A DNA stretch of 64,000 bases from assembly GCF_002150505.1 (NCBI RefSeq), contig NZ_MSSV01000015.1, forward strand, positions 152,507 to 216,506. Reading direction: 5' to 3'. The notes beneath the pieces are model-generated. The model was given only the letters and a program-made list of their open reading frames with translations, had not been told where the DNA came from and made no database searches. Shown here piece by piece: positions 1 through 8,638 of the stretch. The position numbers and the translations under genes are program-made. The number at the start of each line of letters is the position of its first letter. Positions within the stretch are counted from its first letter, which is position 1. Origin of the DNA: Algoriphagus ratkowskyi. GTDB taxonomy: Bacteria; Bacteroidota; Bacteroidia; Cytophagales; Cyclobacteriaceae.

Positions 1-1058
1 TGAATACTGGCTTTTCTAGAATAGTAGATGAAGAAGTCGATCGTTCTACATTCTTCGGAATCAATTCTGATATAAAATATCTGGCTGATTGGGTGAATAC
101 CTTTGTTACTCGTCAGGGAAGATGGGCTTCGCCAAAATATTTGATAGGTGAAAGTTATGGCACTACTCGTGTAGCTGGCCTAGTAGCACAACTTCAAAAT
201 TCCCATTGGATGTATTTCAACGGAGTAGTATTGGTTTCTCCAACTGAAATGGGAATTGAACGTGGCGAACCAATCCATACTTCTAATTACCTGCCTTATT
301 ATGCAGCTACTGCATGGTATCACAATGCCTTAGATGCTTCTTTGCAAAGCAAGGACTTGGATGCAATTTTACCTGAGGTGGAAGCATTTACAATAAATGA
401 ACTGATTCCAGCCGTCGTGAAGGGCGGTATGCTTACAGCTGCAGAGCGAGATGCCATCGCTACTAAATATGCGCTTTATTCTGGCTTGAGCAAAAAGGTA
501 GTCTTGGAGCATAACCTGATGATTCCTACCAATTTCTTTTGGAAAGAGCTCCTTAGAGATAAAGGAATGACCGTGGGTAGATTGGATAGCAGATACAAAG
601 GTTTTGATAATGCAGGTACAGGTTCTAGACCTGATTTTGATCCGGCTTTATCTTCATGGAATCATGCTTTTGCACCTTCGTTTCAAACGTATGTGAGAGA
701 GCATCTTAAATTTAAAACTGACTTGACCTACAATCTTTTTGGTCCAGTACATCCTTGGAATCGCACTAATGAGACCACAGGTTATGATCTAGCTAGTGCA
801 ATGCGCCAAAATCCTTATTTGCATGTTATGACTCAGTCTGGCTATTTTGATGGTGGTACAGATTATTTTAATGCGAAATACAACCATTGGCAAATGGATC
901 CATCTGGAAGAATGGCAGATAGACTTACTTGGAAAGGCTACAGAAGTGGTCACATGATGTATTTGAGAGCTGAGGATTTACAGACTTCCAATGAAGACAT
1001 TCGTGAGTTCATCAAAAAATCTATGGTAGCTCCTGATATGCCGGCTAAGTATAATTGA
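1..1058 (+). CDS. S10 serine carboxypeptidase family protein, C-terminal part (5' truncated by window edge)
   Basis: The reading frame is open from base 3, so the gene begins before the window; the GTG at 93 is an internal valine, not a start. The motif GESYGT is the nucleophile-serine signature of peptidase family S10. Near the C-terminus, GYFDGGTDYF and RSGHMMYL sit where S10 enzymes carry the catalytic Asp and His. Bacterial S10 homologues of this type are exported peptidases that remove C-terminal residues, but the export signal cannot be seen because the N-terminus is missing. The gene is followed by a heptad repeat and a terminator shared with the opposing gluQ-like gene. Confidence 0.85.
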   Translation, partial: NTGFSRIVDEEVDRSTFFGINSDIKYLADWVNTFVTRQGRWASPKYLIGESYGTTRVAGLVAQLQNSHWMYFNGVVLVSPTEMGIERGEPIHTSNYLPYYAATAWYHNALDASLQSKDLDAILPEVEAFTINELIPAVVKGGMLTAAERDAIATKYALYSGLSKKVVLEHNLMIPTNFFWKELLRDKGMTVGRLDSRYKGFDNAGTGSRPDFDPALSSWNHAFAPSFQTYVREHLKFKTDLTYNLFGPVHPWNRTNETTGYDLASAMRQNPYLHVMTQSGYFDGGTDYFNAKYNHWQMDPSGRMADRLTWKGYRSGHMMYLRAEDLQTSNEDIREFIKKSMVAPDMPAKYN

Positions 1059-1107
1059 GTATTCAGTAGCAAGTATTAAGTATCAAGAGAACAGAATGGA
1101 GAAGGTG
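1059..1107. repeat. Heptanucleotide repeat tract, seven units
   Basis: Directly after the S10 stop codon, the bases fall in a strict 7-nt register: GTATTCA, GTAGCAA, GTATTAA, GTATCAA, GAGAACA, GAATGGA, GAAGGTG. It is a member of the heptad-repeat family found at other intergenic sites of this window. Confidence 0.6.
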
Positions 1108-1147
1108 ATGGACTAAAATTGACTTGAAATCTGATCCAAAAAGTTAG

Positions 1148-1177
1148 AAAGCCGGAGATAATTCTTCGGCTTTTTTT
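1148..1177. terminator. Intrinsic terminator, probably bidirectional
   Basis: Stem AAAGCCG/CGGCTTT (1148-1154 with 1167-1173), followed by a T-run on the plus strand and A-rich sequence in front. It lies between the convergent S10 peptidase and gluQ-like genes. Confidence 0.7.
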
Positions 1178-1193
1178 ATGAAAAAGATTTATT

Positions 1194-1220
1194 CGCAGTA
1201 AGAAAGCGGATTTCACTGCG
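1194..1220. repeat. Small hairpin with GAAAGCGGATTTC core
   Basis: CGCAGT (1194-1199) pairs with ACTGCG (1215-1220), and GAAA pairs with TTTC inside. A hairpin with nearly the same core is at 25176-25195, also just 3' of an RNA-modification gene on the minus strand. Confidence 0.4.
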
Positions 1221-1232
1221 GACGATTTAGCT

Positions 1233-2111
1233 TTAAAGAGATAACTCGCTTTTGAAGGATTCAAAATTCTGAATTGGCTCTTTTGCTCCCATTAGTTCGC
1301 CTAAAATCTGATATACATCTGACGGTTTCTTCCCTTCATTTCTATGGTATTGAATAGAATTAGCACCTTCAGTCTTCGAGAGCTTTTTGTTTTTGGGACC
1401 TTTCAATAGCGCATGATGATGAAAAGTAGCTTTCTGGAAGGAGGTAAGATCGAGTCCATTTGCTACGATTTGCTGATCCAAAGTCGATCCCAGCAAATCA
1501 AGGCCTCTCACCACCAAATCAACTCCATAGTGTACATCGTCTATAACTGAGGTGAGTTGATATGCTGGAAGCTTGTCTTTCTTTCTGACAATGAAAAAAG
1601 CCGAGTCTTCAGGAAGAGTATAGGATTTCAGACCTTGTAAATAGGTTTTGATCTTGATGAAATCAGTGTCGAAGGTATCCATTCGCCAGCACGTGTCAAT
1701 TCTTTCCAATGGGATATTTCTGACTTGGCAATGTCCGAGATAATAGCCAGAGGAATCTAATTGCTGAATTTTCTTACGCGTGCAATCACAGGCAAACACT
1801 AATTTACGCTCTCGAATTTGCTCTAATGCTTCCAGATAACTGTTCATTCTATGAATTTGAGACCATTCTTGGTCGAACTCCTGCATATTTTTTGGCCCCT
1901 GGTCATAGCCGATCTCCATGAAGTCTAACATATCAAAAATATCCTGCACATATTCTGGTCTGTACCGATCCCGGTCCAGGTCATCGATTCTCAATAATAT
2001 TTTAGCTCCAGTCTTCTCTGCCAAAGCTTTTGTCACTAAAAAAGAGTAAAGATTCCCCAAGTGTAAAAAGCCGCTGGGTGTAGGGGCAAATCGTGTAAGC
2101 TTAAATTCCAT
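1233..2111 (-). CDS. gluQ: Glutamyl-Q tRNA(Asp) synthetase-like protein (GluRS catalytic-domain paralogue)
   Basis: This is a 292-aa protein, the length of the truncated GluRS paralogue that attaches glutamate to queuosine in tRNA-Asp, and it lacks the anticodon-binding half of GluRS. Class I synthetase motifs are present: APTPSGFLHLGN (HIGH-type, residues 9-20) and KLSKTEG (KMSKS-type, 243-249). A probable zinc site C108-x-C110 followed by Y124-x3-C128 matches the C-x-C...Y-x3-C pattern typical of GluQ rather than GluRS. The start ATG at 2111 is 36 bp from the divergent lipoprotein gene. The alternative is a minor GluRS-like protein of other specificity. Confidence 0.78.
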   Translation of the reverse strand: MEFKLTRFAPTPSGFLHLGNLYSFLVTKALAEKTGAKILLRIDDLDRDRYRPEYVQDIFDMLDFMEIGYDQGPKNMQEFDQEWSQIHRMNSYLEALEQIRERKLVFACDCTRKKIQQLDSSGYYLGHCQVRNIPLERIDTCWRMDTFDTDFIKIKTYLQGLKSYTLPEDSAFFIVRKKDKLPAYQLTSVIDDVHYGVDLVVRGLDLLGSTLDQQIVANGLDLTSFQKATFHHHALLKGPKNKKLSKTEGANSIQYHRNEGKKPSDVYQILGELMGAKEPIQNFESFKSELSL

Positions 2112-2147
2112 GTGGTAAAATTAGTCAGTTTAAGCTAACTTATCGAG

Positions 2148-2825
2148 ATGAAATACTCCTTGACCTTATTGACAGTGCTTTTAATGTTCAGTTCATGTGC
2201 AACTGAAAAACTCCCAATTGATCTCACAGGGGAGGAAATGATCGAGAAATCAATCGCATTTCATGATCCTAATGGAAACTGGAAACACCTCAAAGCTACT
2301 TTTGTGCTAGAAGATAGTTTGCCTGCGCCTAGATCTTCCAGAAGCTATAGTTTTTCACTGGATAATTCTCAATCAAGGATGGCTTATAAAATTGACGGAA
2401 TTAGCTACGTAGTCCAGAATGATTCACTAGATGTGGAAATGGGAGATATGTCCTTGGAGCGTGCGTTGCGGAGTAGGAATTATTACACCTTTCTTTGGGG
2501 TCTACCGATGAAATTACATGATTCCGGAACTACCATTGATGCTTTAACCACTATGGAGGAGTTAGATGGCGTTGCCTATCACGTGGTGCGAGTTCCTTAT
2601 GAGAAAGACATTTGGTATTTCTACATGGAGCCTGAAAGCTATAGAATGGCCGCATATAAATTCTATCAAGATGAGCCAAATCAAAAAGGTGAAATTATTT
2701 ATTTAGAAGGTATTACTGAATTTGAAGGAATGAAAATCCCAGCAAATCGTACGTGGTACAGAACTGAAACACCAGAATTTTTGGGTACCGATAAGCTTAT
2801 TAGAATTGAATCATTGGGTAATTAG
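2148..2825 (+). CDS. Lipoprotein, DUF6503-like
   Basis: 225 aa. A type II signal peptide ends in the lipobox FSSC, with Cys17 as the lipidated residue. The mature part is rich in beta-strand patterns alternating with acidic turns (for example SYSFSLDNSQSRMAYKIDG and GEIIYLEGI), which suggests a LolA/LolB-like open barrel. That resembles the Bacteroidota DUF6503 family, but the assignment is from memory of the family style, with no search. Function unknown. It is divergent from the gluQ-like gene and is followed 80 bp downstream by another cell-envelope gene on the same strand. Confidence 0.6.
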   Translation: MKYSLTLLTVLLMFSSCATEKLPIDLTGEEMIEKSIAFHDPNGNWKHLKATFVLEDSLPAPRSSRSYSFSLDNSQSRMAYKIDGISYVVQNDSLDVEMGDMSLERALRSRNYYTFLWGLPMKLHDSGTTIDALTTMEELDGVAYHVVRVPYEKDIWYFYMEPESYRMAAYKFYQDEPNQKGEIIYLEGITEFEGMKIPANRTWYRTETPEFLGTDKLIRIESLGN

Positions 2826-2904
2826 GCATTTTTCAGCTTAGGTTAAGTTTCTTTAACTCCATAAAATTCAAAAACCGAGGAATCCCTACCTACTTTTGAG
2901 CTGC

Positions 2905-3642
2905 ATGAGATTCAGACTCCTAATACTACTTTGTTTTGCTTTTCTCCCGTCTTTAATGGCTCAAAGCACTTATTCGGGCAATGTGCTCGATGCAAATGAT
3001 AAGATGTATCTCGAAGGGGTGTCTGTGGAAGTAATAGGAACTGATCAATTGCAAATTACCAATGCCAGAGGCTATTTTTCTGTGAAAGGAGTAATTGGAG
3101 ACACCTTGCGTTTGTCCTATCCTGGTTTCTTGGAGCAAAAAATTGTTTTGGCTGAAGAGACATTTTTATTACTTCAAATTCAGGATAGAGCTAGGTTGCT
3201 ACCCACTTTTGAAGTCAAATCTGAACCGTATTCTTTTCGATTCAAAGACGGAAAACTAACCCTAATTGATCCAGATGAAGAAGTAGCAACATCGATTAAA
3301 AGTGGAATTACTGCGGGGTATTTAAATTCGCCAAATTTGACTGGGGGAGTAGCTATTGCAGGAGTATTGTCTTCTCTCACTAAACGAGCTAGACAAGAAC
3401 GAGAATACCAGAAGAAACTGGAGTGGCTCAGTAGAAGGGCTGGATATTATGCAGTAGTTGACTCAGACACCATCCGTCAGAACCTAATGGTGAAATATCA
3501 ATTGCAGCGATCGGAATGGGATAAATTAATCATTCGCTTCAATGAAGGGAATGCATATCACGAGTTTTTGGATTGGTCAAAGGACCGAGTCTATTCCACA
3601 CTTAGCGAGTTTATTAAGCGCGAAAGTGACTGGATAAATTAG
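2905..3642 (+). CDS. Secreted CarboxypepD_reg-like domain protein
   Basis: A signal peptide (MRFRLLILLCFAF..LMAQ) is followed by a carboxypeptidase-regulatory-like beta-sandwich at about residues 22-95 (YSGNVLDAND, EGVSVEVIG, TNARGYFSVKG, GDTLRLSYPGF). This fold is usual at the N-terminus of Bacteroidota outer-membrane proteins. The rest is an alpha-helical, charged tail with no recognised domain. I place the start at the ATG at 2905 rather than the TTG at 2896, because that TTG lies inside a TACTTTTG promoter-like box (2891-2898) and the signal peptide begins cleanly at 2905. 245 aa. Function unknown; probably periplasmic or outer-membrane-associated. Confidence 0.7.
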   Translation: MRFRLLILLCFAFLPSLMAQSTYSGNVLDANDKMYLEGVSVEVIGTDQLQITNARGYFSVKGVIGDTLRLSYPGFLEQKIVLAEETFLLLQIQDRARLLPTFEVKSEPYSFRFKDGKLTLIDPDEEVATSIKSGITAGYLNSPNLTGGVAIAGVLSSLTKRARQEREYQKKLEWLSRRAGYYAVVDSDTIRQNLMVKYQLQRSEWDKLIIRFNEGNAYHEFLDWSKDRVYSTLSEFIKRESDWIN

Positions 3643-3723
3643 ACTTTTCCCGCCTAAATCATTCACTTTTTTGAATAATAGGTGAAAAATATAATTCCCA
3701 ATCAAGCTACCTAGTTTATTAGG

Positions 3724-3810
3724 ATGAAGAATATTCTGGTCGTAGAAGACAATGTGGAACTTGCAAATGATATTGTGCACTATCTTTCAGGCGAAAACTA
3801 TCAACTATGA
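3724..3810 (+). pseudogene. N-terminal stub of an OmpR-type response regulator
   Basis: A 28-codon ORF reads MKNILVVEDNVELANDIVHY and then ends at a TGA. Its first half is the beta1-alpha1 segment of a receiver domain: hydrophobic ILVVED with the acidic pair that binds magnesium, then the N-x-x-L-A helix. A real receiver domain needs about 120 residues and a phospho-acceptor Asp near position 52, which are absent. The stub overlaps the start of the outer-membrane protein gene by ATGA (ATG at 3807), so it could still act as a translated leader. It is either a deletion remnant of a two-component gene or a retained coupling peptide. Confidence 0.6.
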
Positions 3811-6212
3811 AGTTTAAAACCTTTTTTCTGATTACTTTCTTCGCTTCTCATGCTGTTTTCGGCCAAGAAACTAATGTAAAGCTGTCAGGGAAAATTACGA
3901 ACAAAGCTTCTCAGGAAGCTTTGTCTTATGTTAACATAGTACTAAGAACATCAGTAGATTCGACTTTCGTTACTGGTGCAATTTCTGATGAAGCTGGACT
4001 TTTTACGCTTTCGGATGTCCCACCTGGAAATTATGAATTGGAAGCAAGCTTTATAGGATTTGAAACTGTTCGGAAAGAGGTGTACGTAGGTTCAAGTTCT
4101 CCGTTTTTAAATATTGGCGAGGTCGCATTGTCTGCCTCATTCCAAGAGTTAGGTACAGTAGAAGTAATAGGACAATTGGAGGAGGTCAGTGCCAAAATGG
4201 ACAAGAAAACCTACGATTTGGGACAAAACATAAGCCAAAGCGGGGGCTCAGTTCTTCAAGCCATGTCCAACTTGCCGGGCGTGACTGTCCAAGAGGGGAA
4301 AGTGCAGATTCGTGGAAATGATCGCATAGCCGTGTTGATCGACGGAAAGCAGACTGCTTTGACTGGATTTGGGAATCAAACGGGCCTTGACAATTTACCG
4401 TCTTCAGCAGTGGAGCGAATCGAAATCATCAATAATCCCTCAGCAAAATTCGATGCCAACGGTAATGGCGGCATCATCAATATTATTCTCAAGAAAGAAA
4501 AGCAGGAAGGATTTAATGGAAAAGTGGGTCTGGCAATAGGTGTGGGAGCTCTTTGGGAAAAGCAGGCAAATCTTCCAGGAATCAGAACTCAATACCAAGG
4601 CACACCGAAAATCAATCCTTCCCTTTCTCTTAATTACCGGAAGAAGGATGTGAATTTTTTCTTTTCGGCTGATAATCTCTATACAGAGACTTTGAACAAA
4701 AATGAGTATATCACCCGTAATTATGATGACGGAACTGTCATTCATCAGCAGTTAAAACGAAACAGAAACACAAACTTCCTAACCACCAGAGCAGGAATGG
4801 ATTGGACGATAGATTCTCAAAATACCTTGACAATATCTGGGCTTTTCGGAAGTGAAAAAATTATAGATAGGGGTGACCAGCCATTTTATAATGGAGATTT
4901 TTCTGAACGGTTGAGACTTTGGCAGTTTCTGGAAGACGAGTTAAAAACTACCGTGATGGCGACTGTAGCTATAAAGCATAATTTTATAGATCCGGGTCGC
5001 AGCCTTTCCGCCGGTTTGAATTACACTTTTCACAGAGAAGATGAGCAGTATTTTTTCACCAATACACTTCCAGAATATACTGGTGAAGAAGCTTTCAAAT
5101 TGCTCTCGGATGAAAATGTAGTGGATGTAACCCTTGACTATGTACAGCCTTTGAAAAATGGCAGACTGGAAACTGGAATGAAATTCCGAAGTCGTTGGAT
5201 TCCTACCAACATGCAATTTTTTCCAAGTGAGAACTCGCCAATTGATTCACTGGCTGGAGGAGCTGCGACATACAAAGAAATAATTCCGGCAGTTTATGGC
5301 AATTATGTTTTTGAGTCCAAAAAATGGGATGCTGAAATAGGACTAAGATTAGAATACTTTAAACTCAATTATGATGTAAATCCAAATCACCCAACTTATA
5401 AAAGTGATGGTAATACCTATTTCCAGCCATTTCCGAATACCAGAGTTTCTTATAAACTCAATGAGCTGAATAAGCTGACGGTATCCTATAACCGAAGGGT
5501 GGATCGGCCAAACGAAGTGGATATACGAATTTTTCCAAAGTACGATGATGCCGAGATTATCAAGGTGGGAAATCCCGCATTGAAACCCCAATTTACAAAT
5601 TCGTTTGAACTAGGTTGGAAGACGACTTGGTCCAGCGGATCGCTGTATTTGGCAATTTATCACCGCAGTGTAGATGGAACTATTACTCGGATATCCACCA
5701 CATTTGGGGACAATAAATTGATCTATGCCATTTTTCAAAATGCCGGAAAAAGCTACAATTCTGGCTTCGAGATAATTTGGGATCAGGATGTGAATGATTG
5801 GTACTCTTTTGATCTTAATCTGAATGGATATCATAATCAGATCGACGCCTTCACCGTGGAGAATCTCTATCCTGAGGCGCACACACTCACAATAGACAAG
5901 CAGGAAATTTTCTCAGGAAATGCAAAATGGAACTCCAAATTCAGGTTTTCAGAGAATTTCACGGGGCAATTGTCGGCCATTTATTTAGCAAAGGATATTA
6001 TCCCCCAAGGCGTAATCCAAGCTAGATTCACGCTGGATATGGGAATTAAGAAAGTGATCCAAAATGGCAACGGAGAGCTTTACTTCAATGCTACTGACTT
6101 GCTAAATACCATGGTAATCAAGAAAAACATTGATGGAAGTGACTTCAGCTACACAAGCGCTGATTACTATGAAACGCAGGTGTTTCGGTTAGGATATAAT
6201 TATAAATTTTAA
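3807..6212 (+). CDS. Outer-membrane beta-barrel receptor, TonB-dependent-receptor-like (OMP_b-brl_3 type)
   Basis: 801 aa. The signal peptide ends near residue 20 (AVFGQ). A CarboxypepD_reg domain covers about 25-105 (GKITNKASQEALSYVNIVL, PPGNYELEASFIGFE). A plug domain covers about 115-230, with LPGVTVQ, IRGN, VLIDGK and NGGIINIILKK. The remainder is alternating beta-strands of a 22-strand-type barrel, ending in an aromatic residue (NYKF), as expected for outer-membrane assembly. No TonB box is evident. The ATG overlaps the stop of the response-regulator stub. Substrate unknown; this subfamily often neighbours two-component genes, which fits the stub. Confidence 0.85.
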   Translation: MKFKTFFLITFFASHAVFGQETNVKLSGKITNKASQEALSYVNIVLRTSVDSTFVTGAISDEAGLFTLSDVPPGNYELEASFIGFETVRKEVYVGSSSPFLNIGEVALSASFQELGTVEVIGQLEEVSAKMDKKTYDLGQNISQSGGSVLQAMSNLPGVTVQEGKVQIRGNDRIAVLIDGKQTALTGFGNQTGLDNLPSSAVERIEIINNPSAKFDANGNGGIINIILKKEKQEGFNGKVGLAIGVGALWEKQANLPGIRTQYQGTPKINPSLSLNYRKKDVNFFFSADNLYTETLNKNEYITRNYDDGTVIHQQLKRNRNTNFLTTRAGMDWTIDSQNTLTISGLFGSEKIIDRGDQPFYNGDFSERLRLWQFLEDELKTTVMATVAIKHNFIDPGRSLSAGLNYTFHREDEQYFFTNTLPEYTGEEAFKLLSDENVVDVTLDYVQPLKNGRLETGMKFRSRWIPTNMQFFPSENSPIDSLAGGAATYKEIIPAVYGNYVFESKKWDAEIGLRLEYFKLNYDVNPNHPTYKSDGNTYFQPFPNTRVSYKLNELNKLTVSYNRRVDRPNEVDIRIFPKYDDAEIIKVGNPALKPQFTNSFELGWKTTWSSGSLYLAIYHRSVDGTITRISTTFGDNKLIYAIFQNAGKSYNSGFEIIWDQDVNDWYSFDLNLNGYHNQIDAFTVENLYPEAHTLTIDKQEIFSGNAKWNSKFRFSENFTGQLSAIYLAKDIIPQGVIQARFTLDMGIKKVIQNGNGELYFNATDLLNTMVIKKNIDGSDFSYTSADYYETQVFRLGYNYKF

Positions 6213-6218
6213 TACTAT

Positions 6219-6725
6219 TTAAGCTTTCCTCTTGAAAGACCAAGTTACATAGAATCGTGCTACCTCTTCTCCCTGTGGGTTTTTACCACTGGAAACCATC
6301 GTCAATTTCCCGGTATCATTTGGCCGTAAGGATTCAATCAGTGTAAACAGTTCCTGCCCTTGTTCGCAGGTGAATGTGATGGTTTGATTAGCTTTTTTAA
6401 AGTATTCCGCCCTGAAATCCACCACGAGCATGGAGTATTTTCCTTGACCGCTAATAGCTAATTGACAAAGTGCACCAGTGCTCAATTCTGCTGCGCCAGC
6501 CATTGCGGCGAAATATATTGATTTGAAAGGATTCTGAGTTCTCCAAGAATATGGGATAGTCACCACACATTTCTCAGCATCTAATATTTTTATTCTAAAC
6601 TTCCAAAAGATTGCTGAGGGAAGCTTAATTAACATTCCAAACCAAAAATATAGCGGATTGCTCATTTTTTTTTGATAAGCTAATGCATCCGGATTTAAAG
6701 CGATTTGGGATTCTTTAGTTTTCAT
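6219..6725 (-). CDS. DUF4442 hot-dog fold protein (thioesterase-like)
   Basis: 168 aa, cytosolic, with no signal peptide. The pattern KCVVTIPYSWRTQNPFKSIYFAAMAGAAELSTG resembles DUF4442, a hot-dog-fold family related to acyl-CoA thioesterases. The helix with AAMAGAAELSTG corresponds to the central hot-dog helix. Catalytic residues are not certain, so thioesterase activity is an inference. It is convergent with the barrel gene (6-bp gap) and divergent from the M48 protease. Confidence 0.65.
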   Translation of the reverse strand: MKTKESQIALNPDALAYQKKMSNPLYFWFGMLIKLPSAIFWKFRIKILDAEKCVVTIPYSWRTQNPFKSIYFAAMAGAAELSTGALCQLAISGQGKYSMLVVDFRAEYFKKANQTITFTCEQGQELFTLIESLRPNDTGKLTMVSSGKNPQGEEVARFYVTWSFKRKA

Positions 6726-6805
6726 GTTTTTCAGAATGAAATCTTAAAGTAGTGAAAATTGCATTCTGGTATCCAATTTGAAACTACTGAAGAAAAAAAA
6801 CCACC

Positions 6806-7600
6806 ATGAAAAAAATAGCAATTTTGTTTTGTACAGGATTATTTATGTATTCCTGTGCTACAGTGCCGCTAACAGGTAGAAATCAATTATCACTTGTGTC
6901 ATCTTCAGAGATTCAACCTATGGTAGATGACCAATATAATCAGGTTCTTAAGGAAGATAAGGTAGTAACTAGCTCGGCTGATGGGCAAAAGGTGCTCAGA
7001 GTGGGGAATCGCATGGCTAAGGCTGTGGAAAGTTATTTGATCTCTCAGGGATTTCAAGAGCTAGCAGATTCTTTTGAATGGGAATTCAATCTGTTGGAAA
7101 GTGATCAAGTGAATGCTTGGTGTATGCCAGGAGGAAAAGTAGCATTCTATACTGGTATTATGCCCCTTACCCAAACAGAAACTGGTATAGCAGTAGTAAT
7201 GGGTCATGAGATAGCACATGCAGTGGCTTCTCATTCTGCAGAAAGAATGTCAACTGGAATGCTTACTAACCTAGGAGTAAGTGCATTGTCATCTGCATTG
7301 GGACAAAATCCATCTATGACTCAGCAGATTTTATTACAATCCGTGGGTATTGGAAGTCAACTAGGAACGCTGAAATTCTCAAGGCAGCATGAGTTGGAAG
7401 CTGATGAAATGGGATTAATTTTTATGGCAATTGCTGGTTACGATCCTAGAGAAGCACCGATTTTCTGGACAAGGATGCTTGAAAAAGAAAATGGAGCGGC
7501 TCCACCAGAGTTTCTTTCAACTCACCCTGCATCTCAGACGAGAATAAGTAAGTTGAATAGCAACATGCCTAAAGCCTTAACTTTTTACAAAGGGAAATAA
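6806..7600 (+). CDS. M48-family metallopeptidase lipoprotein
   Basis: 264 aa. The lipobox YSC (Cys17) predicts lipidation. The zinc-binding motif HEIAH is at residues 134-138, and the third ligand lies in ELEADEMG, as in M48 peptidases of the YcaL/LoiP/BepA group that degrade misfolded envelope proteins. It has no TPR extension. The conserved start of the mature protein (CATVPLTGRNQLSLV) is typical of these lipoproteins. A bidirectional terminator follows at 7685-7713. Confidence 0.88.
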   Translation: MKKIAILFCTGLFMYSCATVPLTGRNQLSLVSSSEIQPMVDDQYNQVLKEDKVVTSSADGQKVLRVGNRMAKAVESYLISQGFQELADSFEWEFNLLESDQVNAWCMPGGKVAFYTGIMPLTQTETGIAVVMGHEIAHAVASHSAERMSTGMLTNLGVSALSSALGQNPSMTQQILLQSVGIGSQLGTLKFSRQHELEADEMGLIFMAIAGYDPREAPIFWTRMLEKENGAAPPEFLSTHPASQTRISKLNSNMPKALTFYKGK

Positions 7601-7684
7601 GCATTATAATACTGATTTTAAAAAGTTATCATAATAAGACTTGGCTCAAAATCGTGGGAGGTTAAAGAGTTAGTCGCATTGGAG

Positions 7685-7713
7685 AAAGAGCTCGGTATAA
7701 AGCCGGGCTCTTT
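7685..7713. terminator. Bidirectional intrinsic terminator
   Basis: AAAGAGCTCGG (7685-7695) pairs with CCGGGCTCTTT (7703-7713), with one weak position. It is between the convergent M48 and glycerophosphodiesterase genes. Confidence 0.75.
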
Positions 7714-7762
7714 CTATTTAGTCTAGTGCCACATTCGGGAATTATTCCACTCTGTCGAATAA

Positions 7763-8638
7763 TTATTTAGCAATTTGGAGGTTAGGTGAATGAGCCTTGA
7801 TTCCTATCCAGAATTTAGGTAAATCAGTTTGGACAACGCTAGCACCATGTTGCAATAGATCAAAAGCCAGCTCAGGTTTAGGATTTTTGCTTAATTCCCT
7901 ATCCAAATCTCCAAGAGAATTGATCCATGTTCGAACGCCAAATTTCTTTGCAAGAGCATAGGTTTTTTTAGAATTGAAACTAGGGTCTATGTGCACAATC
8001 ACTGGATCTAGTTGCTTGTAAGCTTTTTTTATCTGCTTCGTTTTGTATGTTCGAGGCATCAAATAAGCACTTGGCATTTTTGCTTTTATTGCTTTTAGAA
8101 TTTCCCAATCTGAGTCAAAGAAGATCACTTCATCAAGTACGTTCAATTCTTGAACAACAGCCATCACTTCATCTATTTTGGAGGTTTTGAGATCCAGATC
8201 CACCATGATTTTCCCTTTGGAAAGTGCCAATGCTTCGTTCAATGTGGGGATAGCTATTCCAGAATCTTTGCCATCAAATAAGAGTGTATACTGTTTCAAA
8301 TCAGCGCTACTCATTTTTTCTATATCGCCATTTCCTGTAGTTGTGCGATCAATAGTTTGATCATGCATTAGATAGACTTTTCCATCCGTGGTCACACGCA
8401 CATCTATTTCAATAATATCTACTCCCAGATCTATCGCTTCCTGTATTGCCTCAAGACTGTTTTCAGGATAATGTTGATGTGCAGCTCTGTGTGCTGCGAC
8501 CAATAATTCATTAGAATTCAGAAGCTTTTCTCTGATCTGATCTACTTGGGCAAAAGATGATAGGTAAAAGAAAAATGTTAGTGCAAAAACTACGACACGT
8601 TTTGAAAATGAAGTAAGGAAAAGAGGTTGATTTTTCAT
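7763..8638 (-). CDS. Glycerophosphodiester phosphodiesterase family protein, exported
   Basis: 291 aa with an N-terminal signal peptide (VVVFALTFFFYLSSFAQ). GDPD signatures are visible: AAHRAAHQHYPENSLEAI (HR and E-N metal/catalytic region), IIEIDVRVTTDGKVYLMHD (E-x-D and catalytic H). The enzyme would hydrolyse glycerophosphodiesters to glycerol-3-phosphate plus alcohol in the periplasm. Its start overlaps the stop of the upstream phosphatase gene by 4 bp (ATGA), which indicates co-translation. The pair suggests phosphate or headgroup scavenging. Confidence 0.85.
   Translation of the reverse strand: MKNQPLFLTSFSKRVVVFALTFFFYLSSFAQVDQIREKLLNSNELLVAAHRAAHQHYPENSLEAIQEAIDLGVDIIEIDVRVTTDGKVYLMHDQTIDRTTTGNGDIEKMSSADLKQYTLLFDGKDSGIAIPTLNEALALSKGKIMVDLDLKTSKIDEVMAVVQELNVLDEVIFFDSDWEILKAIKAKMPSAYLMPRTYKTKQIKKAYKQLDPVIVHIDPSFNSKKTYALAKKFGVRTWINSLGDLDRELSKNPKPELAFDLLQHGASVVQTDLPKFWIGIKAHSPNLQIAK

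Noticed and set aside
4440..5882. Several long antisense ORFs inside the receptor gene
   Set aside because: Their translations have no domain and follow the opposite-strand codon pattern of the receptor; treated as shadows.
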